From: JAFAXD01 sp963833605
GTDB lineage: Bacteria; Pseudomonadota; Alphaproteobacteria; Rhizobiales; Xanthobacteraceae
NCBI GenBank assembly: GCA_963833605.1
Contig: CAWHYZ010000027.1
Location: 1-64,000 of the forward strand
DNA: 64,000 nucleotides
Direction: 5' to 3'
The position numbers and the translations under genes were made by a program. Every line of letters starts with the position of its first letter. Position 1 is the first letter of the stretch. Positions 44,919 through 53,972 of the stretch are shown in pieces. Under the pieces are notes generated by a model. The model did no database searches. It was not told where the DNA came from and worked only from the letters and a program-made list of their open reading frames with translations.

Positions 44919-45743
44919 ATGATGCGTATCGTTGTGATGATCGGTCCGCTTGGGCGTGCGGCCGTTCTGGCGGCTCTGGCAGGCATCGTCGCCGGATGCG
45001 CCTCCGATACCAAGCGTTTCGACGAAGGGTTGGTCGGCAATCAGTATGGCCAAAACCAGCCGGTGGCGGGCACTCCGCCGGGGCAGGTTGAAACTTCGCA
45101 ATTGGCGCCGCCCGCGGCCGTCCGGCCTGCCGCCGTCGCGGCACGCGGCCCCGGCGAGGCACACAAAAAGCCAGTCCTAGTGGCGGAGAAGCCGCCCGCT
45201 CCAAAACACGAGAGCGTCGCGCTAGCTGCCAGTACTAAGACGGCCGCGCCGCCGGCCAAGCCGGCCGAGCAACAGGTAGCAATGGTCAGCCCGCCGCCCA
45301 AGAGCGCGCAGGTCGTGACTCCGGACGTCGCCGTGTCGGAAAAGCCAGTCGACAGCGCGGCCACGCCTTCGTTTCGATGGCCTGCACGCGGTCGCGTTAT
45401 CTCAGGTTCCGGTGCCCTGGCGAACGGCCAGCAGAATGACGGGATCAATCTGGCACTGCCGGAAGGAACGCCGGTACACGCGGCCGAGGACGGCGTCGTG
45501 GCTTACGCGGGCAGTGAGTTGAAGGGCTATGGCAATTTGGTTCTGATCCGTCACAGCAATGGATTTGTTACAGCCTACGCACATGCCAGTGAAATTCTGG
45601 TCAAGCGAGGCGATCAGGTTCGGCGCGGGCAGGTGATCGCGAAGTCCGGCCAGACCGGCAATGTCACCTCGCCGCAGCTGCATTTCGAAATCCGCAAAGG
45701 CTCGGCGCCGGTCGATCCGACCCAGTATCTGCCGGGAGCGTAG
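44919..45743 (+). CDS. M23-family (LytM) lipoprotein, NlpD/EnvC-like with degenerate active site
   Basis: 274 aa. The N-terminus ends in a lipobox (LAGIVAGC), so it is likely a lipoprotein; a Pro/Ala-rich linker follows, then a C-terminal LytM domain (about residues 150-272). The usual HxGxD metal motif is NDGIN (about 172-176) and the HxH motif is QLH in SPQLHFEIR. These losses suggest a non-enzymatic amidase activator, as known for NlpD and EnvC. No LysM domain is visible. The start is uncertain among GTG 44913, ATG 44919 and ATG 44922. It follows pcm as in other Proteobacteria. Confidence 0.88.
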   Translation: MMRIVVMIGPLGRAAVLAALAGIVAGCASDTKRFDEGLVGNQYGQNQPVAGTPPGQVETSQLAPPAAVRPAAVAARGPGEAHKKPVLVAEKPPAPKHESVALAASTKTAAPPAKPAEQQVAMVSPPPKSAQVVTPDVAVSEKPVDSAATPSFRWPARGRVISGSGALANGQQNDGINLALPEGTPVHAAEDGVVAYAGSELKGYGNLVLIRHSNGFVTAYAHASEILVKRGDQVRRGQVIAKSGQTGNVTSPQLHFEIRKGSAPVDPTQYLPGA

Positions 45744-45759
45744 ATTTCATTCAACCCGT

Positions 45760-46650
45760 CTATTGATTGCTCACGGGTACACCAAGCCTTCCGGCCAAAT
45801 CCTGCACGTATTGCCAGGCGACCCGGCCCGACCGCGAGCCGCGGGTGGTGGCCCATTCCAGCGCCTCGCGGCGGACCGTATCGGCCGCGGCTGGAATCTT
45901 GAAATGCTCCACATAGGCCGCAACCATGGCCAGGAACTCGTCCTGGCTGCAACGGTGAAAGCCGAGCCAGAGTCCGAAGCGATCAGACAGTGAAACCTTT
46001 TCCTCCACTGTTTCGCCTGGGTTGATCGCGGTTGAGCGTTCGTTTTCCATCATATCGCGCGACATCAGATGGCGCCGATTGGAGGTCGCGTACAGGATCA
46101 CGTTCTCGGGCCGACCTTCGATACCGCCTTCCAGCACGGCCTTGAGCGACTTGTAGGACGTGTCTTCAGCGTCGAACGACAGGTCGTCGCAGAACACGAT
46201 GAACCGGTAGGGCACACCGCGCAGCAGCGCCATCAGATCGGGCAGGCTCTCGATGTCCTCGCGATGGATCTCGACGAGCTTTAGCGCACCGGCCTTCGCG
46301 CCGAGCTGTGCGTTGATCGAGGCGTGCACCGCCTTGACCAAAGATGATTTCCCCATCCCGCGCGCACCCCACAACAGCGCGTTGTTGGCCGGCAGGCCGC
46401 GAGCGAAGCGATCGGTATTCTCAACCAGAATGTCGCGCATGCGATCGATGCCCTTGAGCAGCGCCATATCGACCCGGTTGACCCGCTTTACGCTTGCGAG
46501 CCGTCGCCCGGTCGGATGCCAGACAAATGCGTCAGCCGAAGCGAAATCAGGGCTGGCCGGCGCGGTCGGCGCGAGCCGCTCCAGTGCGTCGGCGATGCGG
46601 GCGAGGACGTCGCCATCTTGAGAAACATCGATTTTCGGGGCTTTTGACAT
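45760..46650 (-). CDS. DUF815 family AAA-type ATPase
   Basis: 296-aa P-loop ATPase. Walker A is GARGMGKSSLVK and Walker B is FIVFCDDLSF; a sensor-like YATSNRRHLM and arginine-finger region follow. The family is conserved in alphaproteobacteria, usually beside yajC-secD, but its role is not established. The ATG at 46650 has GAAAGG upstream; a longer in-frame reading to 46728 is unlikely. It is on the opposite strand to its neighbours. Confidence 0.88.
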   Translation of the reverse strand: MSKAPKIDVSQDGDVLARIADALERLAPTAPASPDFASADAFVWHPTGRRLASVKRVNRVDMALLKGIDRMRDILVENTDRFARGLPANNALLWGARGMGKSSLVKAVHASINAQLGAKAGALKLVEIHREDIESLPDLMALLRGVPYRFIVFCDDLSFDAEDTSYKSLKAVLEGGIEGRPENVILYATSNRRHLMSRDMMENERSTAINPGETVEEKVSLSDRFGLWLGFHRCSQDEFLAMVAAYVEHFKIPAAADTVRREALEWATTRGSRSGRVAWQYVQDLAGRLGVPVSNQ

Positions 46651-46840
46651 GGCAAGCCTTTCGTTGCGGCGCTGGCTTAGCCCTACAAAAGCCGCGTCGC
46701 AAGGCATCGAAAACTGCGGTTCTGTCACATTGCAATCGGGCTCGCGGCCGCTATAGTCCCGCGAAAATTAAATCATGGCCGGCGCAGCCGCGATCGGCCC
46801 CTATTTGCGTGGCTGCAGCGATAGCCGAAGGGGACCTTGA

Positions 46841-47173
46841 ATGTTCATTACGCCCGCATTTGCCCAGGGCCTAGGGGGTGGCAACGACATGTTCATGTCG
46901 CTGCTCCCGTTCGTGGCGATTTTCGTGATCATGTATTTTCTCATCCTGCGTCCGCAGCAGAGGAAGGTGAAGCAACACCAGGAACTGGTAAAGAACGTGC
47001 GGCGCGGTGATACCGTCGTAACCTCGGGTGGTCTTGTTGGCAAAATCACCAAGGTCGTCGACGACGATCAGATCGAAGTGGAGATCGCCGAAGGCGTGCG
47101 GGTCCGTCAACTTCGCCAGATGATCTCCGACGTGCGCGCCAAGGGCGAGCCGGTGAAAGACGAGGCGAGCTAG
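46841..47173 (+). CDS. yajC: Preprotein translocase subunit YajC
   Basis: 110 aa. One transmembrane helix (MSLLPFVAIFVIMYFLILRP) with the following QQRKVKQHQELVKNVRRGD and TSGGLVGKITKV blocks are diagnostic. It associates with SecDF at the Sec translocon. secD begins 5 bases after its stop. Confidence 0.95.
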   Translation: MFITPAFAQGLGGGNDMFMSLLPFVAIFVIMYFLILRPQQRKVKQHQELVKNVRRGDTVVTSGGLVGKITKVVDDDQIEVEIAEGVRVRQLRQMISDVRAKGEPVKDEAS

Positions 47174-47177
47174 GCTC

Positions 47178-48785
47178 ATGCTCTATTTTTCGCGCTGGAA
47201 GGCGATTGCGATACTCGGCATCGCGGTGGCCATCTGTCTGTGCGCGGTGCCGAATTTCTTCCCAGCGCAGACGGTGGCGCGCTGGCCGGCGTGGGCCCAG
47301 CGTCACATCGTGCTCGGCCTCGACCTGCAGGGCGGCTCGCACATCCTGCTCGAAGTGGACGTCAACGACGTCCGCCAGCAAAAGCTTGATCAGATACGTG
47401 ACGACGCCCGGCGCGTGTTGCGTGATGCCAAGATCGGTTACACGGGTCTAGTGATCCGCGGCAATACGGTCGAGGTGCGTATTCGCGAAGGCTCGGACTT
47501 CCAACTCGCGCTGACCAAACTGCGCGAACTATCGGTGCCGTTGGGCGGGCTTCTCGGGGGAACCGGACAGCGCTCACTCGAAGTAACCGACGCAGGTAGC
47601 GGTCTCATCCGATTGACGGTGACTGAAGCCGCGATGAACGAGCGCATTCGCCAAGTCGTCGAGCAAGCAATTCCGATCATCGAGCGGCGCATCAACGAAC
47701 TGGGTTTGGTCGAACCGACAGTACAGAGGCAGGGCATCGACCGCATCCTGGTGCAAGTGCCCGGCCTCGGCGATCCGCAGCGCCTGCTCGATCTGATCGG
47801 TCGCACCGCCAAGCTGGAATTCCGTCTGGTCGACACGACGATGACGCCGCAGGACGCGCTGGCAGGGCGGCCGCCGCCGGATTCAGAAATCCTGTATGAG
47901 ACGACACCGAGCGGCCAAAAGATACCGGTTCTGGTGCAGAAGCAAGTCATGGTATCGGGCGCCGACCTAACCGATGCCCAGGCTGGGTTCGACCAGCAGA
48001 CCGGCGAGCCTATCGTGCTCTTCCGGTTCAACACGGCCGGTGCCAGGCGATTTGGCCAGGTGACGACAGAAAATGTCGGCCGGCCGTTTGCGATTGTGCT
48101 CGATGGCGAGGTGATCTCCGCGCCGGTTATTCGCCAGCCGATCACGGGCGGCAGCGGGCAGATTTCCGGCAATTTCACGGTTGAAAGTGCCAACAACCTT
48201 GCGATCCTGCTGCGCGCCGGCGCGCTGCCGGCCAAGTTGACCCCGATTGAGCAGCGCGTGGTTGGTCCGGGACTTGGCCAGGACTCGATCGAAAAGGGCA
48301 AGCTTGCATCCTATGCGGGCGCCGTGCTGGTGGTCGTGTTTATGTTCGCGACCTACGGCTTGTTTGGGTTATTCGCGAACATCGCGGTTGCGGTCAACGT
48401 GGCGATGATCTTCGGCGTGCTCTCGCTGTTGAACGCAACCCTGACCTTGCCGGGCATCGCCGGCATCGTGCTCACCGTCGGCATTGCGGTCAACTCGAAC
48501 GTGCTGATCTATGAACGTATCCGCGAAGAAGTCCGCAGCGGACGCTCGGCGATCTCGGCGATCGATGCCGGCTTTTCACGCGCGCTTGCGACCATTCTCG
48601 ATTCCAACATCACGACCTTCATCGCCGCCGCAGTTCTGTTCGTGATCGGTACCGGGCCGGTGCGCGGCTTTGCCGTTACCCTCGGGATTGGTATTGCGAC
48701 CAGCCTGTTCACAGCCTTCACAATGACGCGCCTTATCGTGGCGACCTGGGTGCAGTGGCAGCGCCCCAAGACCGTGCCGATCTGA
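47178..48785 (+). CDS. secD: Protein translocase subunit SecD
   Basis: 535-aa RND-superfamily translocase partner that uses proton flow to pull exported proteins. HIVLGLDLQGGSHILLEVD is the conserved D1 motif, the periplasmic P1 domain includes RRINELGLVEPTVQRQG, and the C-terminal helices contain GIVLTVGIAVNSNVLIYERI. It is followed by secF with a 31-base gap. Confidence 0.96.
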   Translation: MLYFSRWKAIAILGIAVAICLCAVPNFFPAQTVARWPAWAQRHIVLGLDLQGGSHILLEVDVNDVRQQKLDQIRDDARRVLRDAKIGYTGLVIRGNTVEVRIREGSDFQLALTKLRELSVPLGGLLGGTGQRSLEVTDAGSGLIRLTVTEAAMNERIRQVVEQAIPIIERRINELGLVEPTVQRQGIDRILVQVPGLGDPQRLLDLIGRTAKLEFRLVDTTMTPQDALAGRPPPDSEILYETTPSGQKIPVLVQKQVMVSGADLTDAQAGFDQQTGEPIVLFRFNTAGARRFGQVTTENVGRPFAIVLDGEVISAPVIRQPITGGSGQISGNFTVESANNLAILLRAGALPAKLTPIEQRVVGPGLGQDSIEKGKLASYAGAVLVVVFMFATYGLFGLFANIAVAVNVAMIFGVLSLLNATLTLPGIAGIVLTVGIAVNSNVLIYERIREEVRSGRSAISAIDAGFSRALATILDSNITTFIAAAVLFVIGTGPVRGFAVTLGIGIATSLFTAFTMTRLIVATWVQWQRPKTVPI

Positions 48786-48816
48786 GTTCGCGTCGAGAAC
48801 CAGCAACGAGAACCCC

Positions 48817-49806
48817 GTGCGTCTGCTTCGTATCGTTCCGGATGACACCAAGTTCGATTTCATGCGCTTTCGGCGCATCAGCTTTCCGGTGTCTGCCGCC
48901 CTGTCGATCTTTGCGATCGTGCTCTACTTCACACACGGGCTCAATTTCGGCATCGACTTCCAGGGCGGCACACTGCTGGAAATACAGGCCAAATCCGGCC
49001 AAGCCGACCTGCAAACCATGCGCTCCTCGCTGGGGGGGCTTGGCCTCGGCGAGATTCAGTTGCAGCAGTTCGGAGGGCCTGCGGATGTGCTGATCCGCGT
49101 TGCCCAGCAACCCGGCGGAGAGGCGGCGCAACAGGCGGCGGTGGAGAAGGTGCGCGGGGCGCTCGGCCCCGATGTCGAGTACCGGCGTATCGAAGTCGTC
49201 GGACCGCGGGTCTCTGGCGAGCTCCTGTATAAGGGCATCCTGGGCGTGTTCGCCGCCATCGCAGCGATCCTGGTCTATTTGTGGTTCCGGTTCGAGTGGC
49301 AATTCGCGCTCGGCGCCATGATCGCGAACGTGCACGATCTCGTGCTTACGCTCGGATTCATGTCGGTAACTCAGATCGATTTCGACCTAACCAGCATCGC
49401 GGCGCTGCTGACCATCCTCGGCTACTCGCTCAACGACACGGTTGTCATCTACGATCGCATTCGCGAAATGCTGCGCCGCTACAAGCGGCTGTCCATGCCG
49501 GACCTGCTCAACGTGTCGATCAACTCAACGCTGTCGCGTTCGATCATTACCCACGTCACGGTGGCGATGTCGCTGCTGGCACTGTTGCTGTTCGGCGGTC
49601 CGGCGATTCACAGCTTCACCGCGACCATGATGTTCGGCGTAGTGCTGGTCGGCACCTACACGTCGGTGTTCATCGCGTCGCCAATTCTGATCTATCTGGG
49701 GGTCGGCACCGGCCGCACCGAACATGTCGAGACGCCGGCGCCACCCCCCAAAGCGTCCGCGCCCGCCAAAACGACCCCGCCGGCTCCGGCCAAGGCGCGG
49801 CCCTGA
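48817..49806 (+). CDS. secF: Protein translocase subunit SecF
   Basis: 329-aa partner of SecD. GLNFGIDFQGGTLLEI is the D1 motif, and GYSLNDTVVIYDRIREMLRR is the D4/D5 region. It starts at GTG 48817 (VRLLRIVPDDTKFDFMRF); the C-terminal 25 residues are an Ala/Pro/Lys-rich tail. It completes the yajC-secD-secF operon. Confidence 0.95.
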   Translation: MRLLRIVPDDTKFDFMRFRRISFPVSAALSIFAIVLYFTHGLNFGIDFQGGTLLEIQAKSGQADLQTMRSSLGGLGLGEIQLQQFGGPADVLIRVAQQPGGEAAQQAAVEKVRGALGPDVEYRRIEVVGPRVSGELLYKGILGVFAAIAAILVYLWFRFEWQFALGAMIANVHDLVLTLGFMSVTQIDFDLTSIAALLTILGYSLNDTVVIYDRIREMLRRYKRLSMPDLLNVSINSTLSRSIITHVTVAMSLLALLLFGGPAIHSFTATMMFGVVLVGTYTSVFIASPILIYLGVGTGRTEHVETPAPPPKASAPAKTTPPAPAKARP

Positions 49807-49812
49807 GCGGGC

Positions 49813-50199
49813 GTGAGCGACGATCCGGCCGCGCTCCCACATTTGCCGCGTGCGGCTCCAATTGACGCCTACGGCAAAGGCGGGTTCCGCTTTGCGCAAC
49901 TCTCGCATCGCGGATCGCTCCTGTGCCTTCCGTTCGGAATCTGGGCATCCCCCGTCACTACGCCGGCGGAGATAACCCATGAGGCATTGGCACTGGTATT
50001 CGCCAATGCGGTATTGATCGATCACTGCCTGATCGGGACTGGGATCAATATGGTCCCGCTCGCCGTTTCTTTGCGGGAACAATTTCGCGGGCACCGGATC
50101 GTGGTAGAGGCCATGGCGACAGGCGCGGCCGTGCGCACCTACAACATTCTGTTAGGCGAGCGCCGGCGCGTCGCCGCATTACTGATCGCCGTTCCGTGA
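49813..50199 (+). CDS. Mth938-like domain protein
   Basis: 128 aa, GTG start at 49813. The family blocks IDAYGKGGFRF, LCLPFGIWASPV and LLIGTG-type IGTGINMVPL are visible, with a C-terminal EAMATGAAVRTYNILLGE. This is the NDUFAF3/Mth938 fold, linked to complex I assembly in mitochondria. It lies between secF and the squalene-synthase-like (NDUFAF6-like) gene, which is also related to a complex I assembly factor. Confidence 0.9.
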   Translation: MSDDPAALPHLPRAAPIDAYGKGGFRFAQLSHRGSLLCLPFGIWASPVTTPAEITHEALALVFANAVLIDHCLIGTGINMVPLAVSLREQFRGHRIVVEAMATGAAVRTYNILLGERRRVAALLIAVP

Positions 50200-51060
50200 A
50201 CGTGGTGAACATGGCCAACGACGCCTACGCGCATTGTCAGGCGTTGGTGCGGGCGTCCGACCGAGATCGTTTTGTGGCGACTCTGTTCGCGCCGTCTGAT
50301 CGTCGGCCATATCTATTCGCGCTCTACGCTTTCAACCTAGAGATTTCGCGGATCAGCGAGGTTGCGCACGAGCCGTTGCCCGGTGAAATCCGCCTGCAAT
50401 GGTGGCGCGATGCCTTGACTGGCGCCGGCGAGGGTGGAGCTTCAGGCCATCCGGTGGTGAGCGCATTGCTTGGCACGATCGAGAGCTGCCAGCTCCCGGT
50501 AGAACCGCTGCTCGATCTGATCGAAGCGCGCGGGTTCGATCTCTACCAGGAGCCGATGCGACACTTCGGTCGACCTTGACCTCTACGTACGCCGGACGTC
50601 GTCCGCACTGTTTGCCACTGCGGGGCGGATCATCGCCGGAGGCGGGCGCGAGATAGCCGATGCGGCCGACGCCGCAGGTCTTGCATATGGAATAGCGACG
50701 CTCCTGAGCATTGCCCCCCTGCACGCATCGCGCGGTCGCGTCTACGTGCCGTCCGACATTCTGGACCGTCACGGCGCCAGTGCGCACGATCTGCTCACCG
50801 GCCACTCAACCCCGGCCTTGGAAGCGGCGCTCGCCGAGGTCGGATCGCACGCCAGCCGCCACTTCAACACTTTCTTGGAGCAGGCACAGCGTCTACCGAC
50901 AAGTGCGCGAGCGGCGTTTCTGCCGGTTGCGATCGTGCCGCCGTTGCTGAGGCGGCTGCGAAAGCGCCGCGGCGTCGCGCTCTCGGTGGTGGAAATCAGT
51001 CCGCTGAGCCGGTTGATTACGCTTGCCCGTTCCGGCTGGCTAGGGTTCCCGGCGCCGTAG
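50196..51060 (+). pseudogene. Squalene/phytoene synthase family protein (NDUFAF6-like), one-base frameshift
   Basis: About 287 aa if repaired. The first frame gives FAPSDRRPYLFALYAFNLEI and LQWWRDALTGAGEG up to FDLYQEPMRHFG; one extra base at about 50571 moves the rest (DLDLYVRRTSSALFATAGRI to the TAG at 51060) to another frame. The aspartate-rich motifs of true squalene synthases are not evident, which fits the NDUFAF6-like branch. It overlaps the Mth938-like gene by 4 bases. Conservation on both sides of the break suggests a sequence error. Confidence 0.82.
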
Positions 51061-51065
51061 GATGT

Positions 51066-51545
51066 TCAAACGTCGATCATCACGATCTCGGGGCGCAGCA
51101 CGCGCCTTGATACTCGCACGCGGGCAACGCTCACCGGCAGCTTGAACCGCCGCGGACCGGCGCTGCCTGGATTGAGAAACAGCACGTTGTCACGGGTTTC
51201 GATCGAAGGCTGATGCGAATGACCGTACACCACGGCCGCGAAGCCGGCGGTCGCTGGATCGAGTTCGAGCTCGGTTATGTCGTGCAGGAGATAGAACAAG
51301 ACGTCGCCGACCTCGACGATTTCCGTGGTGGAAAGCTGCGTCGCCCAGCTTCCGTTGTCGACATTACCGCGAACTGGGATCGTCGGCGCGATTTCGCGCA
51401 ACTTACTGATGAGCTCGGATTTTCCAATATCGCCCGCATGCAGGATCAGATCGGAACCGCGCAACGCGTCGATTGCTTCGGCCCGGAGCAGCCCGTGCGT
51501 GTCGGAAATGATGCCGACCAGGATGTTGTTCTTGTTCATCCGCAT
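51066..51545 (-). CDS. YfcE-family metallophosphoesterase
   Basis: 159-aa calcineurin-like phosphodiesterase. The metal-site motifs are complete: GIISDTHG (D..H), HAGDIG, VRGNVDN and VYGHSHQP, with a final NPGSAGPRR. It likely hydrolyses phosphodiesters in the cytosol; the natural substrate is unknown. Starts at ATG 51545 or 51539. It is convergent with the preceding gene with a five-base gap. Confidence 0.93.
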   Translation of the reverse strand: MRMNKNNILVGIISDTHGLLRAEAIDALRGSDLILHAGDIGKSELISKLREIAPTIPVRGNVDNGSWATQLSTTEIVEVGDVLFYLLHDITELELDPATAGFAAVVYGHSHQPSIETRDNVLFLNPGSAGPRRFKLPVSVARVRVSRRVLRPEIVMIDV

Positions 51546-51624
51546 GCTACGCTGCGTGACCGCTCGACGCGTGTGCGGTCGTCATTTTGCAAGATGCTAC
51601 AATAGAGGAAGCGCCGTATTCCAC

Positions 51625-52771
51625 ATGAAACGCAGCACCGAGCGCTTTCTGACGACACATACCGGCAGCCTGCCGCGGCCGGATGATCTTGTTCGCATGA
51701 TGTACGCAAATGAGGAGGGTGTACCGGTCGACCGCCCGGCGCTGGCGGCACGGGTACGTTCCGCGGTACTTGAGGTTGTACAGAGGCAGTGCGATGCCGG
51801 CATCGATGTCGTCAACGACGGAGAATTGTCGAAGCCAAGCTATGCCACCTATATCAAGGATCGGCTCAACGGGTTCGGCGGCTCCGGAAACACATTTGTC
51901 TATCAAGACCTGGCAGAATTTCCGCGGCTGGCTCAACGCGTGTTCAGCGACCCCGGCCGTTCGCGGCGCAAAACGCCCGCCTGCAATGCGCCGATCAGTG
52001 TGCGCGATGGCCAAGCAGCACGAGCAGACGTGGACAATCTGACCGCTGCGGTTCGCGCAACCGGCGCAGTCGAAGCGTTCATGAGTGCCGCGTCTCCCGG
52101 CGTCGTTTCGCTCTTCTTTCGCAATGATTATTACAAAGATCAGGAAACCTATCTCCACGCCATCGCGGAGGCGATGCGCGAGGAATATGAGTGTGTTGCC
52201 CGTGCCGGAATCGTGCTCCAAATCGATTGTCCGGATCTCGCCATGGGCCGGCATATCCAATATGCGGATCTGAGTCTCGCCGGAGTTTCGCAAGCGCGCT
52301 CGCATGCATGTCGAAGCGCTCAATCACGCATTGCGTAACGTGCCGGCGGAGCAACTTCGCATTCATCTGTGCTGGGGAAACTACGAAGGCCCGCATCATC
52401 GCGACGTCGCGCTCGCCGACATCATCGACATCGTGCTTCTGGCCAAGCCGCAGGCAATCTCGCTCGAAGCCGCGAACCCTCGTCATGCCCATGAATGGGC
52501 GCTGTTCGAGAAGCTCAAGCTGCCCGAAGGAAGGCTACTGATTCCGGGCGTGATCGAATCAAAATCGAACTTCATCGAGCACCCGGAACTGATCGCTCAA
52601 CGCATCGCGCGCTACGCCCACTTGGTCGGCCGCGAGAACGTCATCGCCGGCAGCGACTGCGGTTATGGGACTTGGGTAGGACAGGCCGCCGTCGATCCCG
52701 ACGTCGTCTGGGCCAAGCTCGCCGCGATGGCGGAAGGAGCCCGCATTGCGTCGCGCCAGTTCTGGGCCTAG
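51625..52771 (+). pseudogene. Cobalamin-independent methionine synthase II family protein, one-base frameshift
   Basis: About 381 aa if repaired. The N-terminal TTHTGSLPRPDDLVRMMY and mid-protein GIVLQIDCPDLAMGRHIQYADL are in the first frame; the second begins EFRKRARMHVEALNHAL and holds IHLCWGNYEGPHH and AGSDCGYGTW with the zinc-ligand cysteines. One extra G at about 52282 breaks the frame. The family is MetE-C-terminal-like and includes epoxyalkane:CoM transferase relatives, so methyl or alkyl transfer to a thiol is likely, but not necessarily methionine synthesis. Confidence 0.85.
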
Positions 52772-52780
52772 GCGCGTGGC

Positions 52781-53254
52781 TTAGCTCGGCGCGAGCTGTG
52801 TGATGATTGAAATCTCCGACGTGAGCGTCCGGTGCACCGGGCATAAATTGGCGATCTCCAGCAGGCGCTTGCGCTGATCGTCATCGAGCGCGCCTTCGAG
52901 CACGATCTCGCGCTCGATGCGGTCGACGAAGCCGGTCTTGGTCTCGCATTCGGCGCAGTCTTCGGCGTGAATGCGCGCGTGACGCAACCGCACCGCGACG
53001 CGGGTCAGCGTTAGCTGCTTGCGGCGCGCATAGAGCCGCAGCGTCATCGACGTGCAGGCGCCGAGGCTCATCAACAGGAGTTCGTAGGGGTTTGGTCCGG
53101 CATCGTCGCCGCCGACCGAATGTGGCTCGTCGGCCGTGAGGCGATGGCGGCCATCGAGCAAATCCTGCTGCAGGAGACCTTTGCCGTTTTCCACGACGAC
53201 GACCGTGCCAGGCGCTATCGTCGGTTGATTGGATGCGCTCGCAGTGGCGCTCAT
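52781..53254 (-). CDS. OsmC family peroxiredoxin
   Basis: 157 aa. The two peroxidatic/resolving cysteines are seen in LMSLGACTSMTLRLYA and NLCPVHRTLTSEI; GPNPYELLLMSLGA is the family signature. It reduces organic hydroperoxides in the cytosol. The ATG at 53254 is chosen for the normal N-terminus. It is divergent from the HxlR regulator, which may control it. Confidence 0.9.
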   Translation of the reverse strand: MSATASASNQPTIAPGTVVVVENGKGLLQQDLLDGRHRLTADEPHSVGGDDAGPNPYELLLMSLGACTSMTLRLYARRKQLTLTRVAVRLRHARIHAEDCAECETKTGFVDRIEREIVLEGALDDDQRKRLLEIANLCPVHRTLTSEISIITQLAPS

Positions 53255-53380
53255 TTGGCTCTCCGTTTCATGATGACGGTTTTCCGACGGCGGATAGTTC
53301 TCTTGCTGTGCACGGGGCAGGCTATCGCGTTCAAAGCCTCGTGATCGTATGCCGAAATCGCGTGCCTGCCAGTCGCGTTT

Positions 53381-53403
53381 GTAACTTGCATGATGAAAGT
53401 AAC
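53381..53403. promoter_or_regulatory. Candidate operator between osmC and hxlR
   Basis: GTAACTT-N9-AAGTAAC, a near-palindrome (6 of 7 bases match in the arms), lies 18 bases before the HxlR start in the divergent region. HxlR proteins bind such AC-rich inverted repeats near their own promoter. It could control both directions. Confidence 0.5.
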
Positions 53404-53420
53404 ACCCTACAATTTCTATT

Positions 53421-53972
53421 ATGCAGCATAAGAGCTTTGCCGGCATGGCGTGCCCAGTCGCCCGCAGCCTGGAACGGGTAGGAGAATGGTGGAGCATCCT
53501 CATCCTGCGCGATGCGCTGCATGGCATGACGCGCTTCGACCAGTTTCAAAAGAGCCTCGGTATCGCGCCCAACATGTTGACGCGGCGTCTGAATGCCCTC
53601 GTGGCGGCTGGACTCCTGGAGCGGCGCCGTTACAGCGACCATCCACCGAGGGACGAATATCGGCTGACCGCACGCGGGCGTGATTTTCGCATGGTCCTCG
53701 TCGCATTGCTGGCCTGGGGCAACCGACACTTTGCTCCCGAGGGTGCCAGCGTGCTGCTGGTCGACGCCCAAACCGGCGCTCCGGTTGATCCCATGCTGGT
53801 CGATCGCCGGACCGGGCAGCCGATCACCGAGACGGACCATCGGTACGTGCCCGGACCGGCTGCGAACGCCCGGGTGCACAAACGTTTGAGCTCGACCCGT
53901 CGCGCGCGAGGAGTGGGGGCACACAAGCCGCCAGTACAGCATGGTCCGCGCCGGCAACGGAGCTCCTCATGA
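53421..53972 (+). CDS. HxlR-family transcriptional regulator
   Basis: 183 aa. A cysteine near the N-terminus (MACPVARSLERVGEWWSILI) precedes the winged helix-turn-helix (FDQFQKSLGIAPNMLTRRLN, LVAAGLLERR). HxlR proteins sense thiol-reactive or electrophilic compounds. The extra C-terminal 60 residues are longer than usual and basic. It overlaps the MATE gene by ATGA, heading an operon hxlR-MATE-SDR, and is divergent from osmC. Confidence 0.92.
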   Translation: MQHKSFAGMACPVARSLERVGEWWSILILRDALHGMTRFDQFQKSLGIAPNMLTRRLNALVAAGLLERRRYSDHPPRDEYRLTARGRDFRMVLVALLAWGNRHFAPEGASVLLVDAQTGAPVDPMLVDRRTGQPITETDHRYVPGPAANARVHKRLSSTRRARGVGAHKPPVQHGPRRQRSSS

